Source: an uncultured Porphyromonas sp. (GTDB lineage: Bacteria > Bacteroidota > Bacteroidia > Bacteroidales > Porphyromonadaceae). Taken from it: 24,376 nucleotides of DNA. Location: contig CAKRMU010000010.1 of NCBI GenBank assembly GCA_934364985.1, positions 1 through 24,376 on the forward strand, read 5' to 3'. Positions 14,362-22,723 of the stretch are shown one piece after another; positions within the stretch are counted from its first letter, which is position 1; each line of letters starts with the position of its first letter. The notes below the pieces were generated by a model. That model saw only the letters and a program-made list of their open reading frames with translations. It was not told the origin of the DNA and did not search any database. Position numbers and translations under genes: made by a program.

Positions 14362-14985
14362 GTGGGGAATACAAGGCTTGACGAGCAATATCGTACGATA
14401 AAAGCTCCTGCTGAGGGAGGCTATAGCGAGAGAAAGAGCAAGTTTCTATCTTTTGCGATACCTATTGAATGTGAGGCGGATGTCACACAAGCCTTGCAAG
14501 CCTTGCGAAAAAGATTCTATGACGCTCGCCATATATGTTGGGCTTATCGTATAGGAAAGGGTGAGCCAATTGAGCGTATGAATGATGATGGAGAGCCAAG
14601 TAGCACGGCAGGTAAACCGATACTTGGGCAGATTGTCAGCCGAGACTTAACGGAGGTGTTAGTGGCTGTCGTGAGATATTTTGGGGGTATAAAGCTGGGA
14701 ACAAGTGGGCTAATCAATGCCTATCGTGAGGCAGCTTCGGATTGCCTTAATGCATCACAAGTCGTTGAGGTGATACTATATACAGAGTATGAGATATCCT
14801 TCCCTTTTGACTTGATCAATCACGTTATGATGCTATTGAGAGCCGTCAGTGCTGAGACGATTATAAGTGACGCCACTGCCGAAGGTCACCTTTGGAGGAT
14901 AAAGATTGCAAATAGTAAGGTTTATGACTTTGAGGAGAAAGCGAAGGCTTTATACCAAATGAATGTAAAAGTTATTTCGAACTAA
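14362..14985 (+). CDS. YigZ/IMPACT family protein (UPF0029 plus DUF1949)
   Basis: A 207-residue two-domain protein. The N-terminal UPF0029/IMPACT domain (about 12-125) shows SKFLSF, the ARHICWAYRIG segment (55-65), NDDGEPSSTAGKPILGQI (about 74-91) and VRYFGGIKLGTSGLINAYREAA, all typical of the family. The C-terminal DUF1949-like domain (about 137-200) begins ISFPFDLINHVMMLL. Relatives bind ribosome-associated or translation regulators in eukaryotes (IMPACT with GCN1); the bacterial role is not settled. The start is a GTG two bases after the HAD stop, chosen because no ATG precedes the conserved SERKSKF stretch. It is the last gene of the gmd cluster. Confidence 0.87.
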   Translation: MGNTRLDEQYRTIKAPAEGGYSERKSKFLSFAIPIECEADVTQALQALRKRFYDARHICWAYRIGKGEPIERMNDDGEPSSTAGKPILGQIVSRDLTEVLVAVVRYFGGIKLGTSGLINAYREAASDCLNASQVVEVILYTEYEISFPFDLINHVMMLLRAVSAETIISDATAEGHLWRIKIANSKVYDFEEKAKALYQMNVKVISN

Positions 14986-15068
14986 ATGACGACATAAATG
15001 TTTTACTAAGGGACGTTGGAGGGAGATATTGAGAAAAATAGATTAATAATATACTTAACGACAACAAT

Positions 15069-16733
15069 ATGAAAACAGACATCGAGATTGCCAGAGAGAC
15101 GAAACTTAAAAAGATTGACTTGATCGCAGAGGAATCATCAATCCCTGAAGATCGTATTTCGCCATACGGCAGGTATATGGCAAAGGTTGACAGTTGCCTA
15201 CTAAAGGAGCACTACGATGAGGGTAACCTTATCTTAGTCACCGCTATTACACCTACCAAAACGGGTATTGGTAAGACGACCGTTTCTATAGGGTTGGCTC
15301 TTGGTCTTAATAAAATAGGTAAAAAGGCGTTCGTAGCACTGAGGGAGCCTTCATTAGGTCCTGTATTTGGAATGAAAGGTGGTGCAGCTGGTGGTGGATA
15401 TGCTCAGGTATTGCCTATGGATCAGATTAACCTACACTTTACGGGAGACTTCCATGCCATTACAAGTGCTAATAATACTTTAGCCGCGTTGGTTGATAAT
15501 TATGCTTATCAAAATAGGAATAATAACGATGGCTTAAGCCAAATCCTTTGGAAGAGAGTCTTGGATGTAAACGATCGTAATCTTAGGAATGTGATTACGG
15601 GACTTGGGGGCTCAGGCAATGGCATCCCTCGTGAAACAGGTTTTGATATTACCCCTGCTTCCGAGATTATGGCTATCCTTTGCCTTGCTACTGATATGGA
15701 GGATCTTCGTCGTAGACTTGATAATATCCTTGTGGGATATAAAAAAGATGGTTCGCCATTTACTGTAAAAGACTTGGGAGTGGGTGGTGCACTTACGATC
15801 CTCTTACAGGATGCAATCAATCCTAACCTTGTGCAGACAACTGAGAATACACCTGCCTTTATCCATGGTGGTCCGTTTGCAAATATCGCTCATGGTTGTA
15901 ACTCCATTATGGCAACGAAAATGGCTATGAAGTATGGAGATTATGCCATCACGGAGGCTGGTTTCGGTGCCGATTTAGGTGGTGAGAAATTCTTAGATAT
16001 CAAGTGCCGTCATGCTAAAATGCAACCAAAGGCAAGCGTATTAGTTGCCACTGCACAGGCATTGAAGCTTCATGGGGGTGCCGATGAGAAGTATCTTAAA
16101 GATGAGGATCTTGTCTCTCTAAAGAAAGGTTTTTGTAATATGGATAGGCACGTCGAGAACCTTCGCCTATTCGGTCAAAGTGTTGTGGTTTGTATCAATC
16201 GTTTCCCTACTGATACTGATGACGAAATTGCTCTTATCCGTGATCACTGCGAGCAACAAGGCTTGCCATTCGCTGTTAATACAGCCTTTGGGGAAGGTGG
16301 AGAAGGGGCTATTGAATTAGCAAATGTAGTGGTGGATACCATTGAGAATAACCCATCTAAGCCTATCAATTATCTATATGACCTCAATATGTCTATTGGG
16401 GAAAAGGTTGAAGCTATTACGAGTAAGATTTATCGAGCTACTTCGGTTACTTATGAGTCAAAAGCAAGAAAAGCTATCCGTAAGCTTGAGGAGTTGGGCT
16501 ATGATAAGTTCCCCGTTTGTATTGCTAAGACACAATATTCATTCACTGATAATGCTAAACTGGTGGGAGCTCCTACAAATTTTGATCTCACCGTACAGGA
16601 TGTAGTCGTGAATACTGGTGCCGAACTTATCGTGGTGATTATGGGTAGTATTATGCGTATGCCCGGCTTACCTAAGGCTCCTGCAGCTATGAAGATGGAT
16701 ATCCATAATGGCGTCATAGAAGGTTTGAGTTAG
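15069..16733 (+). CDS. fhs: Formate--tetrahydrofolate ligase
   Basis: Cytoplasmic enzyme that uses ATP to join formate to tetrahydrofolate, giving 10-formyl-THF for purine synthesis and methionyl-tRNA formylation. Its 554 residues match the usual 550-560. The ATP-binding loop [11 protein letters not shown] is at residues 61-71, and the family signature [18 protein letters not shown] follows at 93-110. The HFTGDFHAI stretch and the C-terminal [16 protein letters not shown] (near the C-terminus) are also typical. An 83-base gap precedes it without a strong consensus promoter; a weak candidate TTG/TATACTTA occurs at 15029-15057. An AlkD-like gene follows after 4 bases. FolD, on the other strand further right, makes the same cofactor from methylene-THF. 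Confidence 0.97.
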   Translation: MKTDIEIARETKLKKIDLIAEESSIPEDRISPYGRYMAKVDSCLLKEHYDEGNLILVTAITPTKTGIGKTTVSIGLALGLNKIGKKAFVALREPSLGPVFGMKGGAAGGGYAQVLPMDQINLHFTGDFHAITSANNTLAALVDNYAYQNRNNNDGLSQILWKRVLDVNDRNLRNVITGLGGSGNGIPRETGFDITPASEIMAILCLATDMEDLRRRLDNILVGYKKDGSPFTVKDLGVGGALTILLQDAINPNLVQTTENTPAFIHGGPFANIAHGCNSIMATKMAMKYGDYAITEAGFGADLGGEKFLDIKCRHAKMQPKASVLVATAQALKLHGGADEKYLKDEDLVSLKKGFCNMDRHVENLRLFGQSVVVCINRFPTDTDDEIALIRDHCEQQGLPFAVNTAFGEGGEGAIELANVVVDTIENNPSKPINYLYDLNMSIGEKVEAITSKIYRATSVTYESKARKAIRKLEELGYDKFPVCIAKTQYSFTDNAKLVGAPTNFDLTVQDVVVNTGAELIVVIMGSIMRMPGLPKAPAAMKMDIHNGVIEGLS

Positions 16734-16737
16734 GCGT

Positions 16738-17445
16738 GTGAGCGAATTTAATACTAACATCAGTAATGTGGCAGTGGCACAGCTCTTAAATGAGCTTTGT
16801 GCTACTGCCGATGTTTTATATCGTGATTTTAATGCTCGTAAGGTAAGGGTTTCAAGCCATCCCGATACGGTCATAGGTATCAGGATCCCTTACTTACGAA
16901 AATACGCTAAGCGTTTAGCGAAACACATTGACGGCGACGAAGCTATTGCCATTTTGCAGGGTGAAGCTCAAAAGTGCTTTGAATACAAGTTGCTTTTAGG
17001 ACTGATCCTTCAAGAGTCTTTACCCCAAAATATGTCCGATGCAATAGCCTTGCTATATGATCTTGTAGATGGATGGGCGGTAACGGATCTCTATAATGAG
17101 GTCTTAGCTACATTCGCATTAAATGGTTATAAAAATGAGGTGCTTTCGTCAATTTTAGAGTATCAAGATGCTATAAATCCTTTTGCTCGTCGTCTGACAA
17201 TAGTCCTCTTTTTCCCTTTGCTAAAGCACCATTTGGTTACTCCGGATGATGCCCTTATGCACGTCCATAAGATGCAAAACGATACTCATTACTATGTGGA
17301 AATGGCATGTGCGTGGTTGCTAACAGAGCTAACTATAATATCGCCAAACGAGGTGCAAAACTTTCTTAATCACCGTATGGTTACTAACCCTTCAGTATGG
17401 AAGAAGTACCAGCAAAAACTACGTGATTCATACCGCAATAAATGA
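16738..17445 (+). CDS. DNA alkylation repair protein, AlkD-like (HEAT-like fold)
   Basis: A 235-residue all-helical member of the DNA alkylation repair family (PF08713), whose characterised AlkC/AlkD members excise positively charged alkylated bases such as 3-methyladenine and 7-methylguanine without flipping the base. The motif DGWAVTDLY supplies Trp113 and Asp117, positions corresponding to the base-contacting Trp and catalytic Asp of AlkD. Arg151/Arg152 in NPFARRLTIV and Trp193 in YYVEMACAWLLTE match other conserved sites. A GTG start 4 bases after fhs is used, which places the helices in the usual register; the fhs-alkD spacing suggests co-transcription. Activity on DNA is inferred from the conserved residues only. 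No terminator is evident after it. Confidence 0.85.
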   Translation: MSEFNTNISNVAVAQLLNELCATADVLYRDFNARKVRVSSHPDTVIGIRIPYLRKYAKRLAKHIDGDEAIAILQGEAQKCFEYKLLLGLILQESLPQNMSDAIALLYDLVDGWAVTDLYNEVLATFALNGYKNEVLSSILEYQDAINPFARRLTIVLFFPLLKHHLVTPDDALMHVHKMQNDTHYYVEMACAWLLTELTIISPNEVQNFLNHRMVTNPSVWKKYQQKLRDSYRNK

Positions 17446-17977
17446 TTCAATGCACTATATAATAGTGGATAGGTCCCCATTTTGTCATCTACATTTGGTA
17501 CATAGTTATCTATTTATACCCCCTCCTTAGTCGTTTGAATTCTTGCTATTCCAAGTCGGATAATCTGAATAACATTTATCCCTATCTCTATCTTAATATT
17601 TGAGAATCGCTAAAACATTGATAACAAATGGTATGGTCTTACTAATGGAGGATGTGGGGAATTCGTATCCTCAAATACTTGATATTAGTTGAGGCAAATA
17701 TAGGGAATTCGCCTCGACGAATACCTGGTATTTCTTTATCATTATTATGGGGATCCTTTAGTCGAGATACTTTATAGTAAGGTTCACAGATAACAAATTG
17801 TCACGTGAGCTAATCCGGACTTCTTTTGAGACTATTTTGGGCGGTTGCTCATTTGTCGTCCGTAGATCTATTGTCATGTAGAAAGAATTGTTCACCCGCG
17901 ATTGCCTACCTTAGGGAGATCTTACGGCATTATGTTAGTAGAAAACTACGAGAATTCTATTGTAGCTGAAGAGATAG
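17446..17977. other. 532-bp gap between convergent genes, no coding signal
   Basis: I see no credible gene here. A weak palindrome, CACTAT-ATA-ATAGTG, lies a few bases after the alkD-like stop and has no T tract. The main content is the 23-bp array at 17652-17789. The rest (17470-17640 and 17800-17970) shows no tRNA fold, promoter or clear terminator. Confidence 0.6.
17652..17789. repeat. 23-bp tandem repeat array, four clear plus two degenerate units
   Basis: Units start at 17652, 17675, 17698, 17721, 17744 and 17767. The units at 17652 and 17698 contain GGGAATTCG at the same offset (5), alternating with units beginning ATACTTGATATT (17675) and ATACCTGGTATT (17721). The unit at 17698 starts ATATAGGGAATTCGCC, the same first 16 bases as the unit at 11366. 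The unit at 17744 shows the ATCC change that marks the end of the other two arrays. Unlike them this array lies between convergent gene ends, so a promoter role is unlikely here. Confidence 0.8.
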
Positions 17978-18478
17978 TTATTTGTGATTACGTAGCTGTT
18001 TCCCCATGGCGACTTTGTAATCATGGTAGCCCTCGTATGCTTTAAGTGCTTTTTTCGCTCCCAATTCTTTTGCAAAGCTATTAAAGAGATCAATTTGGGC
18101 TTGGTGCTGCTTATTGGTTATCGCAGTGAGTTCTTTGATATACTCTTGGTAGAGTTTTAAGTCATTGTCGTTGTCATCAATAATCTCAATTTTCTCTAAT
18201 ATTTGGTGCTTCTTGACCCAGCACTCAAATTTAATGTCATCATATTCCTGAAGCTTCGTAGAGACAAATTCTTGCTCCGCTTTTGTGAGTTTTGCTGCAT
18301 TGGAGATCGCCATTAGTCGCCCTTGATTGTATCGCTCGCGATTCATCTTTATGGGTCCTTGCTGGGATATATAGCATCGGTCATCGTCGTTCGGAACCAG
18401 TGCTCCCACCGACAAAGTGTAGGTCGTCAGTGCTACAATAATCAGAGAAAAGAGGATGTGTATTCTGTACTTTTTCAT
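17978..18478 (-). CDS. Periplasmic Spy/CpxP-like helical protein
   Basis: A 166-residue secreted protein. An N-terminal hydrophobic signal or anchor (about 7-26) precedes a charged, all-helical region. The stretch KLTKAEQEFVSTKLQEYD (about 64-81) resembles the LTxxQ-type helices of Spy/CpxP, and a second long helix pair follows. Such proteins are commonly periplasmic chaperones or metal/envelope-stress sensors; the resemblance is by architecture and I am not certain of the family. It starts 3 bases after the single-pass membrane protein gene and is the last gene of the sigma-factor cluster, a common layout in Bacteroidota. Two cysteines are present in the mature part (Cys35 region and the ECWVKK stretch). 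Confidence 0.7.
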   Translation of the reverse strand: MKKYRIHILFSLIIVALTTYTLSVGALVPNDDDRCYISQQGPIKMNRERYNQGRLMAISNAAKLTKAEQEFVSTKLQEYDDIKFECWVKKHQILEKIEIIDDNDNDLKLYQEYIKELTAITNKQHQAQIDLFNSFAKELGAKKALKAYEGYHDYKVAMGKQLRNHK

Positions 18479-18481
18479 ATT

Positions 18482-18859
18482 TTATTTTGAGCTACTAAGG
18501 TTTTTGTCATTGCTATTATTCTCCATAATAATGGTACCCCAATAATCATCGTAGGTCTCATCAAGGAGAAATTCATTGTACTCTTCCTCGGTAGCATCTT
18601 CGGCTCTTAGCTCAATATTATCCTTGGCAAACTTTTTCTCTACGATTGGAAGTAGGTTGAGAAATAAGGCTAAACCAATAAACATGGCGACTAAGTAGAG
18701 ATACGGACGAAGTACTTCAACTACGTTTGACTTGTTAGCCTCTTCGCTCTTGATTTGCTCCATAATGCTGACTTTGAAATTATCAAAGTATCCGTCCGGA
18801 GTCTTGTATGGAAATAGAGGATCCTGCTGCCTCTTGGTATTTCTTTCTTCTGGGGTCAT
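18482..18859 (-). CDS. Single-pass membrane protein, possible anti-sigma factor
   Basis: A 125-residue protein with a cytoplasmic N-terminal part containing FPYKTPDGYFDNFKVSI (about 16-32), a TPxGYFxxF element I associate with small membrane proteins beside ECF sigma factors in Bacteroidota. One transmembrane helix (about 53-70) follows, and then an acidic C-terminal tail (Glu/Asp-rich, EEEYNEF). No zinc-type anti-sigma motif (HxxxCxxC) is present. Its position between an ECF sigma gene and a periplasmic Spy-like gene makes an anti-sigma or signal-transmitting role likely, but that rests on context. It lies 82 bases downstream of the sigma gene with no separate consensus promoter seen. Confidence 0.65.
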   Translation of the reverse strand: MTPEERNTKRQQDPLFPYKTPDGYFDNFKVSIMEQIKSEEANKSNVVEVLRPYLYLVAMFIGLALFLNLLPIVEKKFAKDNIELRAEDATEEEYNEFLLDETYDDYWGTIIMENNSNDKNLSSSK

Positions 18860-18941
18860 AATTGCGTCTACTATAATGGTTCACCTTTTTGATGCGGGAT
18901 TATGGAAATAGTTTAAGTATTCTTTATAATATTAATGGCTA

Positions 18942-19520
18942 CTACTCAAAATCGTCTATGCCTAAAAAACTCTTCAGTTTTTTCTGAGCGTGGTGGTAAT
19001 TAGCCTTCAATGCCCCCTCACTCGTACCTGTAATCTCAGAGATTTCACTATATGGTAGCTCTTGAAAATATCGTAGCTCAAAGGTGAGGCGTTGCTTCTC
19101 CGGAAGCTGGTCAATTGCTGCAATAAAATTGGCTTCTATGTCATCTCCGTCAAAATACGGGTCGCTCCGAAGCATCTCAGATAGGTCGTATTCCTGAGTA
19201 GCAAGTGGCAGTTTTCTATTCTCTTTTTCCCTCCTTAAGTGTGAAAGAGCTTCGTTGGTGGCAATGCTGTACATCCAAGTACTGAGTTTGGATTGTTGCT
19301 TAAAATGCCGGATGTTTTTCCACACTTTGATAAAGGTATTTTGGAGTACATCATCGGCGTCCTCATGCTTATATACGATGCGACGGATGACTGCATAGAG
19401 CGGTTGTGAATAGTGATCGACCAAAAAGGCAAAAGCCTGCTCTCGATGCTGTTTACTCGTGAGTAAAGCGACTAAGTCAGCGTCAGGAATATTCGGCGGA
19501 ATACGGAACGAGTTTGGCAT
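18942..19520 (-). CDS. ECF-type RNA polymerase sigma factor
   Basis: A 192-residue sigma-70 family protein with only regions 2 and 4, as in extracytoplasmic-function sigma factors. Region 2 spans about 33-95 (DHYSQPLYAVIRRIV, then HEDADDVLQNTFIKVWKNI with the core-binding DADDVLQ, then STWMYSIATNEALSHLRR). Region 4 spans about 136-187 (LPEKQRLTFELRYFQELPYSEISEITG, then SEGALKANYHHAQKKLK as the DNA-recognition helices). It follows pgpH by 15 bases and precedes a likely anti-sigma gene and a Spy-like periplasmic protein, the layout of envelope-stress regulation. Target promoters cannot be told from the window. The frame and length fit the family fully. Confidence 0.92.
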   Translation of the reverse strand: MPNSFRIPPNIPDADLVALLTSKQHREQAFAFLVDHYSQPLYAVIRRIVYKHEDADDVLQNTFIKVWKNIRHFKQQSKLSTWMYSIATNEALSHLRREKENRKLPLATQEYDLSEMLRSDPYFDGDDIEANFIAAIDQLPEKQRLTFELRYFQELPYSEISEITGTSEGALKANYHHAQKKLKSFLGIDDFE

Positions 19521-19535
19521 TATTGGATTATTTGT

Positions 19536-21623
19536 CTACTTGATTTCCTCAGTAGGTTCTTCTTTCTTCTCCTCTATCGACTTCCGTTTTAGCTCGGGGT
19601 AATCAATTCGTGAGTGGTACATATTCCGTAGTTTGTCGGTAAATACCTGTTTCGTTATGTCGATATCACGAAATGTAAGAGGCGTATTTTTGAGGTACCC
19701 ATCAGCGACTATACTATCGACAATCTTATTGACATGATCTATTAGTACTTGCTCAGTAATCTCTTTTAAACTTCTGGATGAAGCCTCCACGGCATCCGCA
19801 AGCATCATAACCCCTTGTTCGCGAGTCCAAGGGTTTGGACCTGGATATCTAAACATACTTTCATCTACAATGATGTCTGGGTTTTCGTTTTTATACTTGA
19901 TGTAGAAGTACTTAGTCATCCCCAGCCCATGGTGCGTTTTGATAAAGTCGATAATAGGTTTAGGCAGCTTTGCTTTCTCAGCCATCTCCACCCCGTCAGT
20001 GATATGCCTTATGATAATCTTTGCACTTTGGTCGTATGGTAATCTGTCATGAGGGTTATTGCCCCCTTGATTCTCTGTGAAATAAGTCGGGTTTTTCATC
20101 TTCCCGATATCGTGGTATAACGCTCCACTACGTACCAACCTAAAGTCACCGCCAAGCTCAAATATCGCTTCCGAAGCAAGGGTTGAGACATTAAGCGAAT
20201 GCTGGAATGTACCAGGAGCCACTTCGCTTAATTGTCGGAGCAAAGGCTTATTGATATCAGCCAGCTCTACGAGACTAATGCTTGAGACATACCCGAATGC
20301 TCGCTCTATTACATAGACCATAAGGTAAGTAAACATCAGGAATACAAAGTTGATGGCTAAGTATAAAAGCACAATCCAATTTACCTTTTCGGGGACTCCT
20401 TCAAAGGCAAAGGTGAAAGCGAAGTAGGTAGCTATCATGCCGAAATATACGGCAAAACTGGTGCGGATAAGGTCACTACGCTGCGAAAGATTGCGGAGAG
20501 TCACTAAGACGATACGCCCAGCTATCACTTGGATAATAATGAATTTAAGAGGAGACGGTACCACTAAAGATGCCAGCAAAACGGTCGTTAAGTGTGTAAT
20601 ACCAGCCGTGCGACTATCTAAAAATACCCGCACTTGTATCGCTACCATACTGATAGGTAGTATGTACGTTGCTGCGGGCTCAATAGGTACTAAAAGGTAT
20701 GAGAGTGCTACAAAAACAGCCACATTAGAGAGAAGAAATAGGATATTCCGAAATTCGCAGAATAATTCTTCTCTAAACGCTGACAGATAGGAGTAAAGGA
20801 TTCCGAATATCAAGAGAATCAAGAGTGTCTTACCTGCCATCAGAGCAAAATTCTCTTTACTTGATCCTGCAAACGTCTCAAAAGCTTGTCGATATCCCTC
20901 AAGTTCTTGGTAAACCTCCGGAGTAACGATGTCTCCGGTGCCGATAATTCGTTCGCCTTTTTGGACTTCGCCTATCACTTCAGTGAGGGTCGCCAAGCGA
21001 GCATTGTGCATCTGATCTGACTTTTGTTTGTCTAATGAGAGGTTACTTGCTAAGTATTTCTCCATATTTAGTTGCTGAAGCACTTGTGGCTTAAGCTTGT
21101 CTGGAGCATTATTAATAGCGTAATCGTACGCTTTTTTTGCGTTAAAAACCTCTTCCTTCGTCCGCCTCTTAGCTACATTTTGATCGTCAATAATGTAGAT
21201 GTAACCATCGTCTTGCTGAGTCAATATTTCGTAGTTCTCGTTTGATAATATCCCTTTCTCGTAGATCTCATTAAGGGTTTGCAGAGCGTATTGTATATAA
21301 TCACTCGTGACATTTTCATTGAAAGCTCCTGATGAAAAATCCTCAGTAAGGCGGTTCCTTTCTGCGAGTATTACTTTAGGATTAATAGTGAAATAATTGA
21401 CCTTGCTTCTTTCAATGCTGTCTCGCTCCAATGCCCTTTGAGCATCGCTTTTATAGACATGAAAATCAAAAGGTGCTGTAAGGACACCCTCGTATCTCCA
21501 CGGCTGACCGATGCTGTAGTCATACTTAAACCTTACCTTAGAGGGGTAAAGCAAAGCCATCAATACCGCCACTATTATAAACGCTAATAGTGCTTTTGCT
21601 TTTTGCGATTTATTGGGAGCCAT
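19536..21623 (-). CDS. PgpH-type HD phosphohydrolase, seven transmembrane helices
   Basis: A 695-residue inner-membrane protein of the 7TMR-HDED / 7TM-HD architecture. An anchor helix (about 10-27) is followed by an extracellular domain (about 30-255), a bundle of seven helices (about 260-440) and a cytoplasmic HD domain (about 465-640). Metal and catalytic residues are visible: His475 in FQHSLNVS, His504/Asp505 in YHDIGK, His540, His564/His565 in THHGLG and Asp610 in LADAVEASSRSL. Characterised members (Listeria PgpH) hydrolyse c-di-AMP to pApA; the Bacteroidota homologue is therefore probably a c-di-AMP phosphodiesterase, an inference by family. The C-terminus is highly charged (EEKKEEP-type). 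It heads the run pgpH, sigma factor, membrane protein, Spy-like protein. Confidence 0.87.
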   Translation of the reverse strand: MAPNKSQKAKALLAFIIVAVLMALLYPSKVRFKYDYSIGQPWRYEGVLTAPFDFHVYKSDAQRALERDSIERSKVNYFTINPKVILAERNRLTEDFSSGAFNENVTSDYIQYALQTLNEIYEKGILSNENYEILTQQDDGYIYIIDDQNVAKRRTKEEVFNAKKAYDYAINNAPDKLKPQVLQQLNMEKYLASNLSLDKQKSDQMHNARLATLTEVIGEVQKGERIIGTGDIVTPEVYQELEGYRQAFETFAGSSKENFALMAGKTLLILLIFGILYSYLSAFREELFCEFRNILFLLSNVAVFVALSYLLVPIEPAATYILPISMVAIQVRVFLDSRTAGITHLTTVLLASLVVPSPLKFIIIQVIAGRIVLVTLRNLSQRSDLIRTSFAVYFGMIATYFAFTFAFEGVPEKVNWIVLLYLAINFVFLMFTYLMVYVIERAFGYVSSISLVELADINKPLLRQLSEVAPGTFQHSLNVSTLASEAIFELGGDFRLVRSGALYHDIGKMKNPTYFTENQGGNNPHDRLPYDQSAKIIIRHITDGVEMAEKAKLPKPIIDFIKTHHGLGMTKYFYIKYKNENPDIIVDESMFRYPGPNPWTREQGVMMLADAVEASSRSLKEITEQVLIDHVNKIVDSIVADGYLKNTPLTFRDIDITKQVFTDKLRNMYHSRIDYPELKRKSIEEKKEEPTEEIK

Positions 21624-21675
21624 AGAGCGTTTTAGTTATTAATGTTGAGTGATAAACTATCTAAAATATAGATGG

Positions 21676-21718
21676 CATCCAAGTAGAGGCATAGCGTCAG
21701 TACACCTCTACTTGGATG
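21676..21718 (-). terminator. Probable terminator of folD
   Basis: A perfect 14-bp stem (CATCCAAGTAGAGG at 21676-21689 with 21705-21718) encloses a 15-base loop. It lies 26 bases past the folD stop on the minus strand. The following tract (ATATTTTAG) is only moderately T-rich, so partial read-through into pgpH is possible. Confidence 0.6.
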
Positions 21719-21743
21719 GTAATATGTCTGTTGTCAGTGGGCA

Positions 21744-22637
21744 TTACTTGACCTCCATACCTCTGCGTCGCAGAGCACTGATGAGAGTATTTTGCATAAG
21801 GGTAATAATGGTCATAGGACCAACGCCACCTGGTACTGGTGTAATGTAAGCTGCTTTGGGGGCGACTTCATCAAACTTGACATCTCCTACAATCCTAAAA
21901 CCACTGCTCTTACTTTTGTCTGGCACCCTTGTAATCCCTACGTCTACGACCGTCACGCCCTCTTTGACCATATCGCCTGTAAGGTATTCCGGGGAACCAA
22001 GAGCCGCGATGATAATATCTGCTTGACGGGTAATCTCAGCAATATTTTGGGTGTGGCTATGGCAGACAGTCACTGTGGCATCACCTGGATATTGCTTCAG
22101 CATCATTAGTTGAGTGATAGGTTTTCCTACGATATTACTTCTCCCTAAAACCACACAATGTTTGCCTTTAGTCTCCACATTGTACCGCTTTAATAGCTCC
22201 ATGATACCCGCAGGAGTTGCCGAGACAAAAGAGGGTAGTCCGATAGATGTTTTACCCACATTTATAGGGTGGAAGCCATCTACATCCTTATTTGGGTCAA
22301 TAGCTTCGATAATCTTCTGCTCGTCAATATGCTTAGGGAGAGGAAGCTGAACGATAAATCCGTCCACATCATCCTCATTAAGCTTTTTGATTGTGGCTAA
22401 AAGCTCCTCCTCAGAAACACTATCTTCAAAGCGAATAAGTTCGTCCTTAAACCCTAATTCTTTCCCGGTCTTCATCTTAGAGGCGACATAGGTCTCGCTC
22501 CCTCCATTATGTCCCACAAGTATCGCTACTAAGCGAGGAGGATTGAATCCTTTAGCTATTATTTCTTTTACTTTGGCTGCGATTTCCCCTTTCATTTCTT
22601 GGGAGGTCTTCTTGCCATCTAATAGTTGATAACTCAT
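21744..22637 (-). CDS. folD: Methylenetetrahydrofolate dehydrogenase/cyclohydrolase
   Basis: Bifunctional enzyme that interconverts 5,10-methylene-THF, methenyl-THF and 10-formyl-THF with NAD(P). The 297 residues are the expected length. Tyr50 and Lys54 in ETYVASK hold the active site. VQLPLP (96-101) and [12 protein letters not shown] (117-128) are family signatures, [12 protein letters not shown] (162-173) is the dinucleotide-binding stretch, and [10 protein letters not shown] lies near the C-terminus. SATPAGI replaces the PCTP motif of many homologues, a form also seen in Bacteroidota. It is 86 bases downstream of ffh and probably shares that transcript. Together with fhs it gives two routes to 10-formyl-THF. 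Confidence 0.97.
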   Translation of the reverse strand: MSYQLLDGKKTSQEMKGEIAAKVKEIIAKGFNPPRLVAILVGHNGGSETYVASKMKTGKELGFKDELIRFEDSVSEEELLATIKKLNEDDVDGFIVQLPLPKHIDEQKIIEAIDPNKDVDGFHPINVGKTSIGLPSFVSATPAGIMELLKRYNVETKGKHCVVLGRSNIVGKPITQLMMLKQYPGDATVTVCHSHTQNIAEITRQADIIIAALGSPEYLTGDMVKEGVTVVDVGITRVPDKSKSSGFRIVGDVKFDEVAPKAAYITPVPGGVGPMTIITLMQNTLISALRRRGMEVK

Positions 22638-22723
22638 ACCAAGTCGTTAAATAATTAATTACTGTTTTCTCTTTACTAAACAATAGCTGTACAAATATGG
22701 TTCACGTTACTCAACCTATGAGC

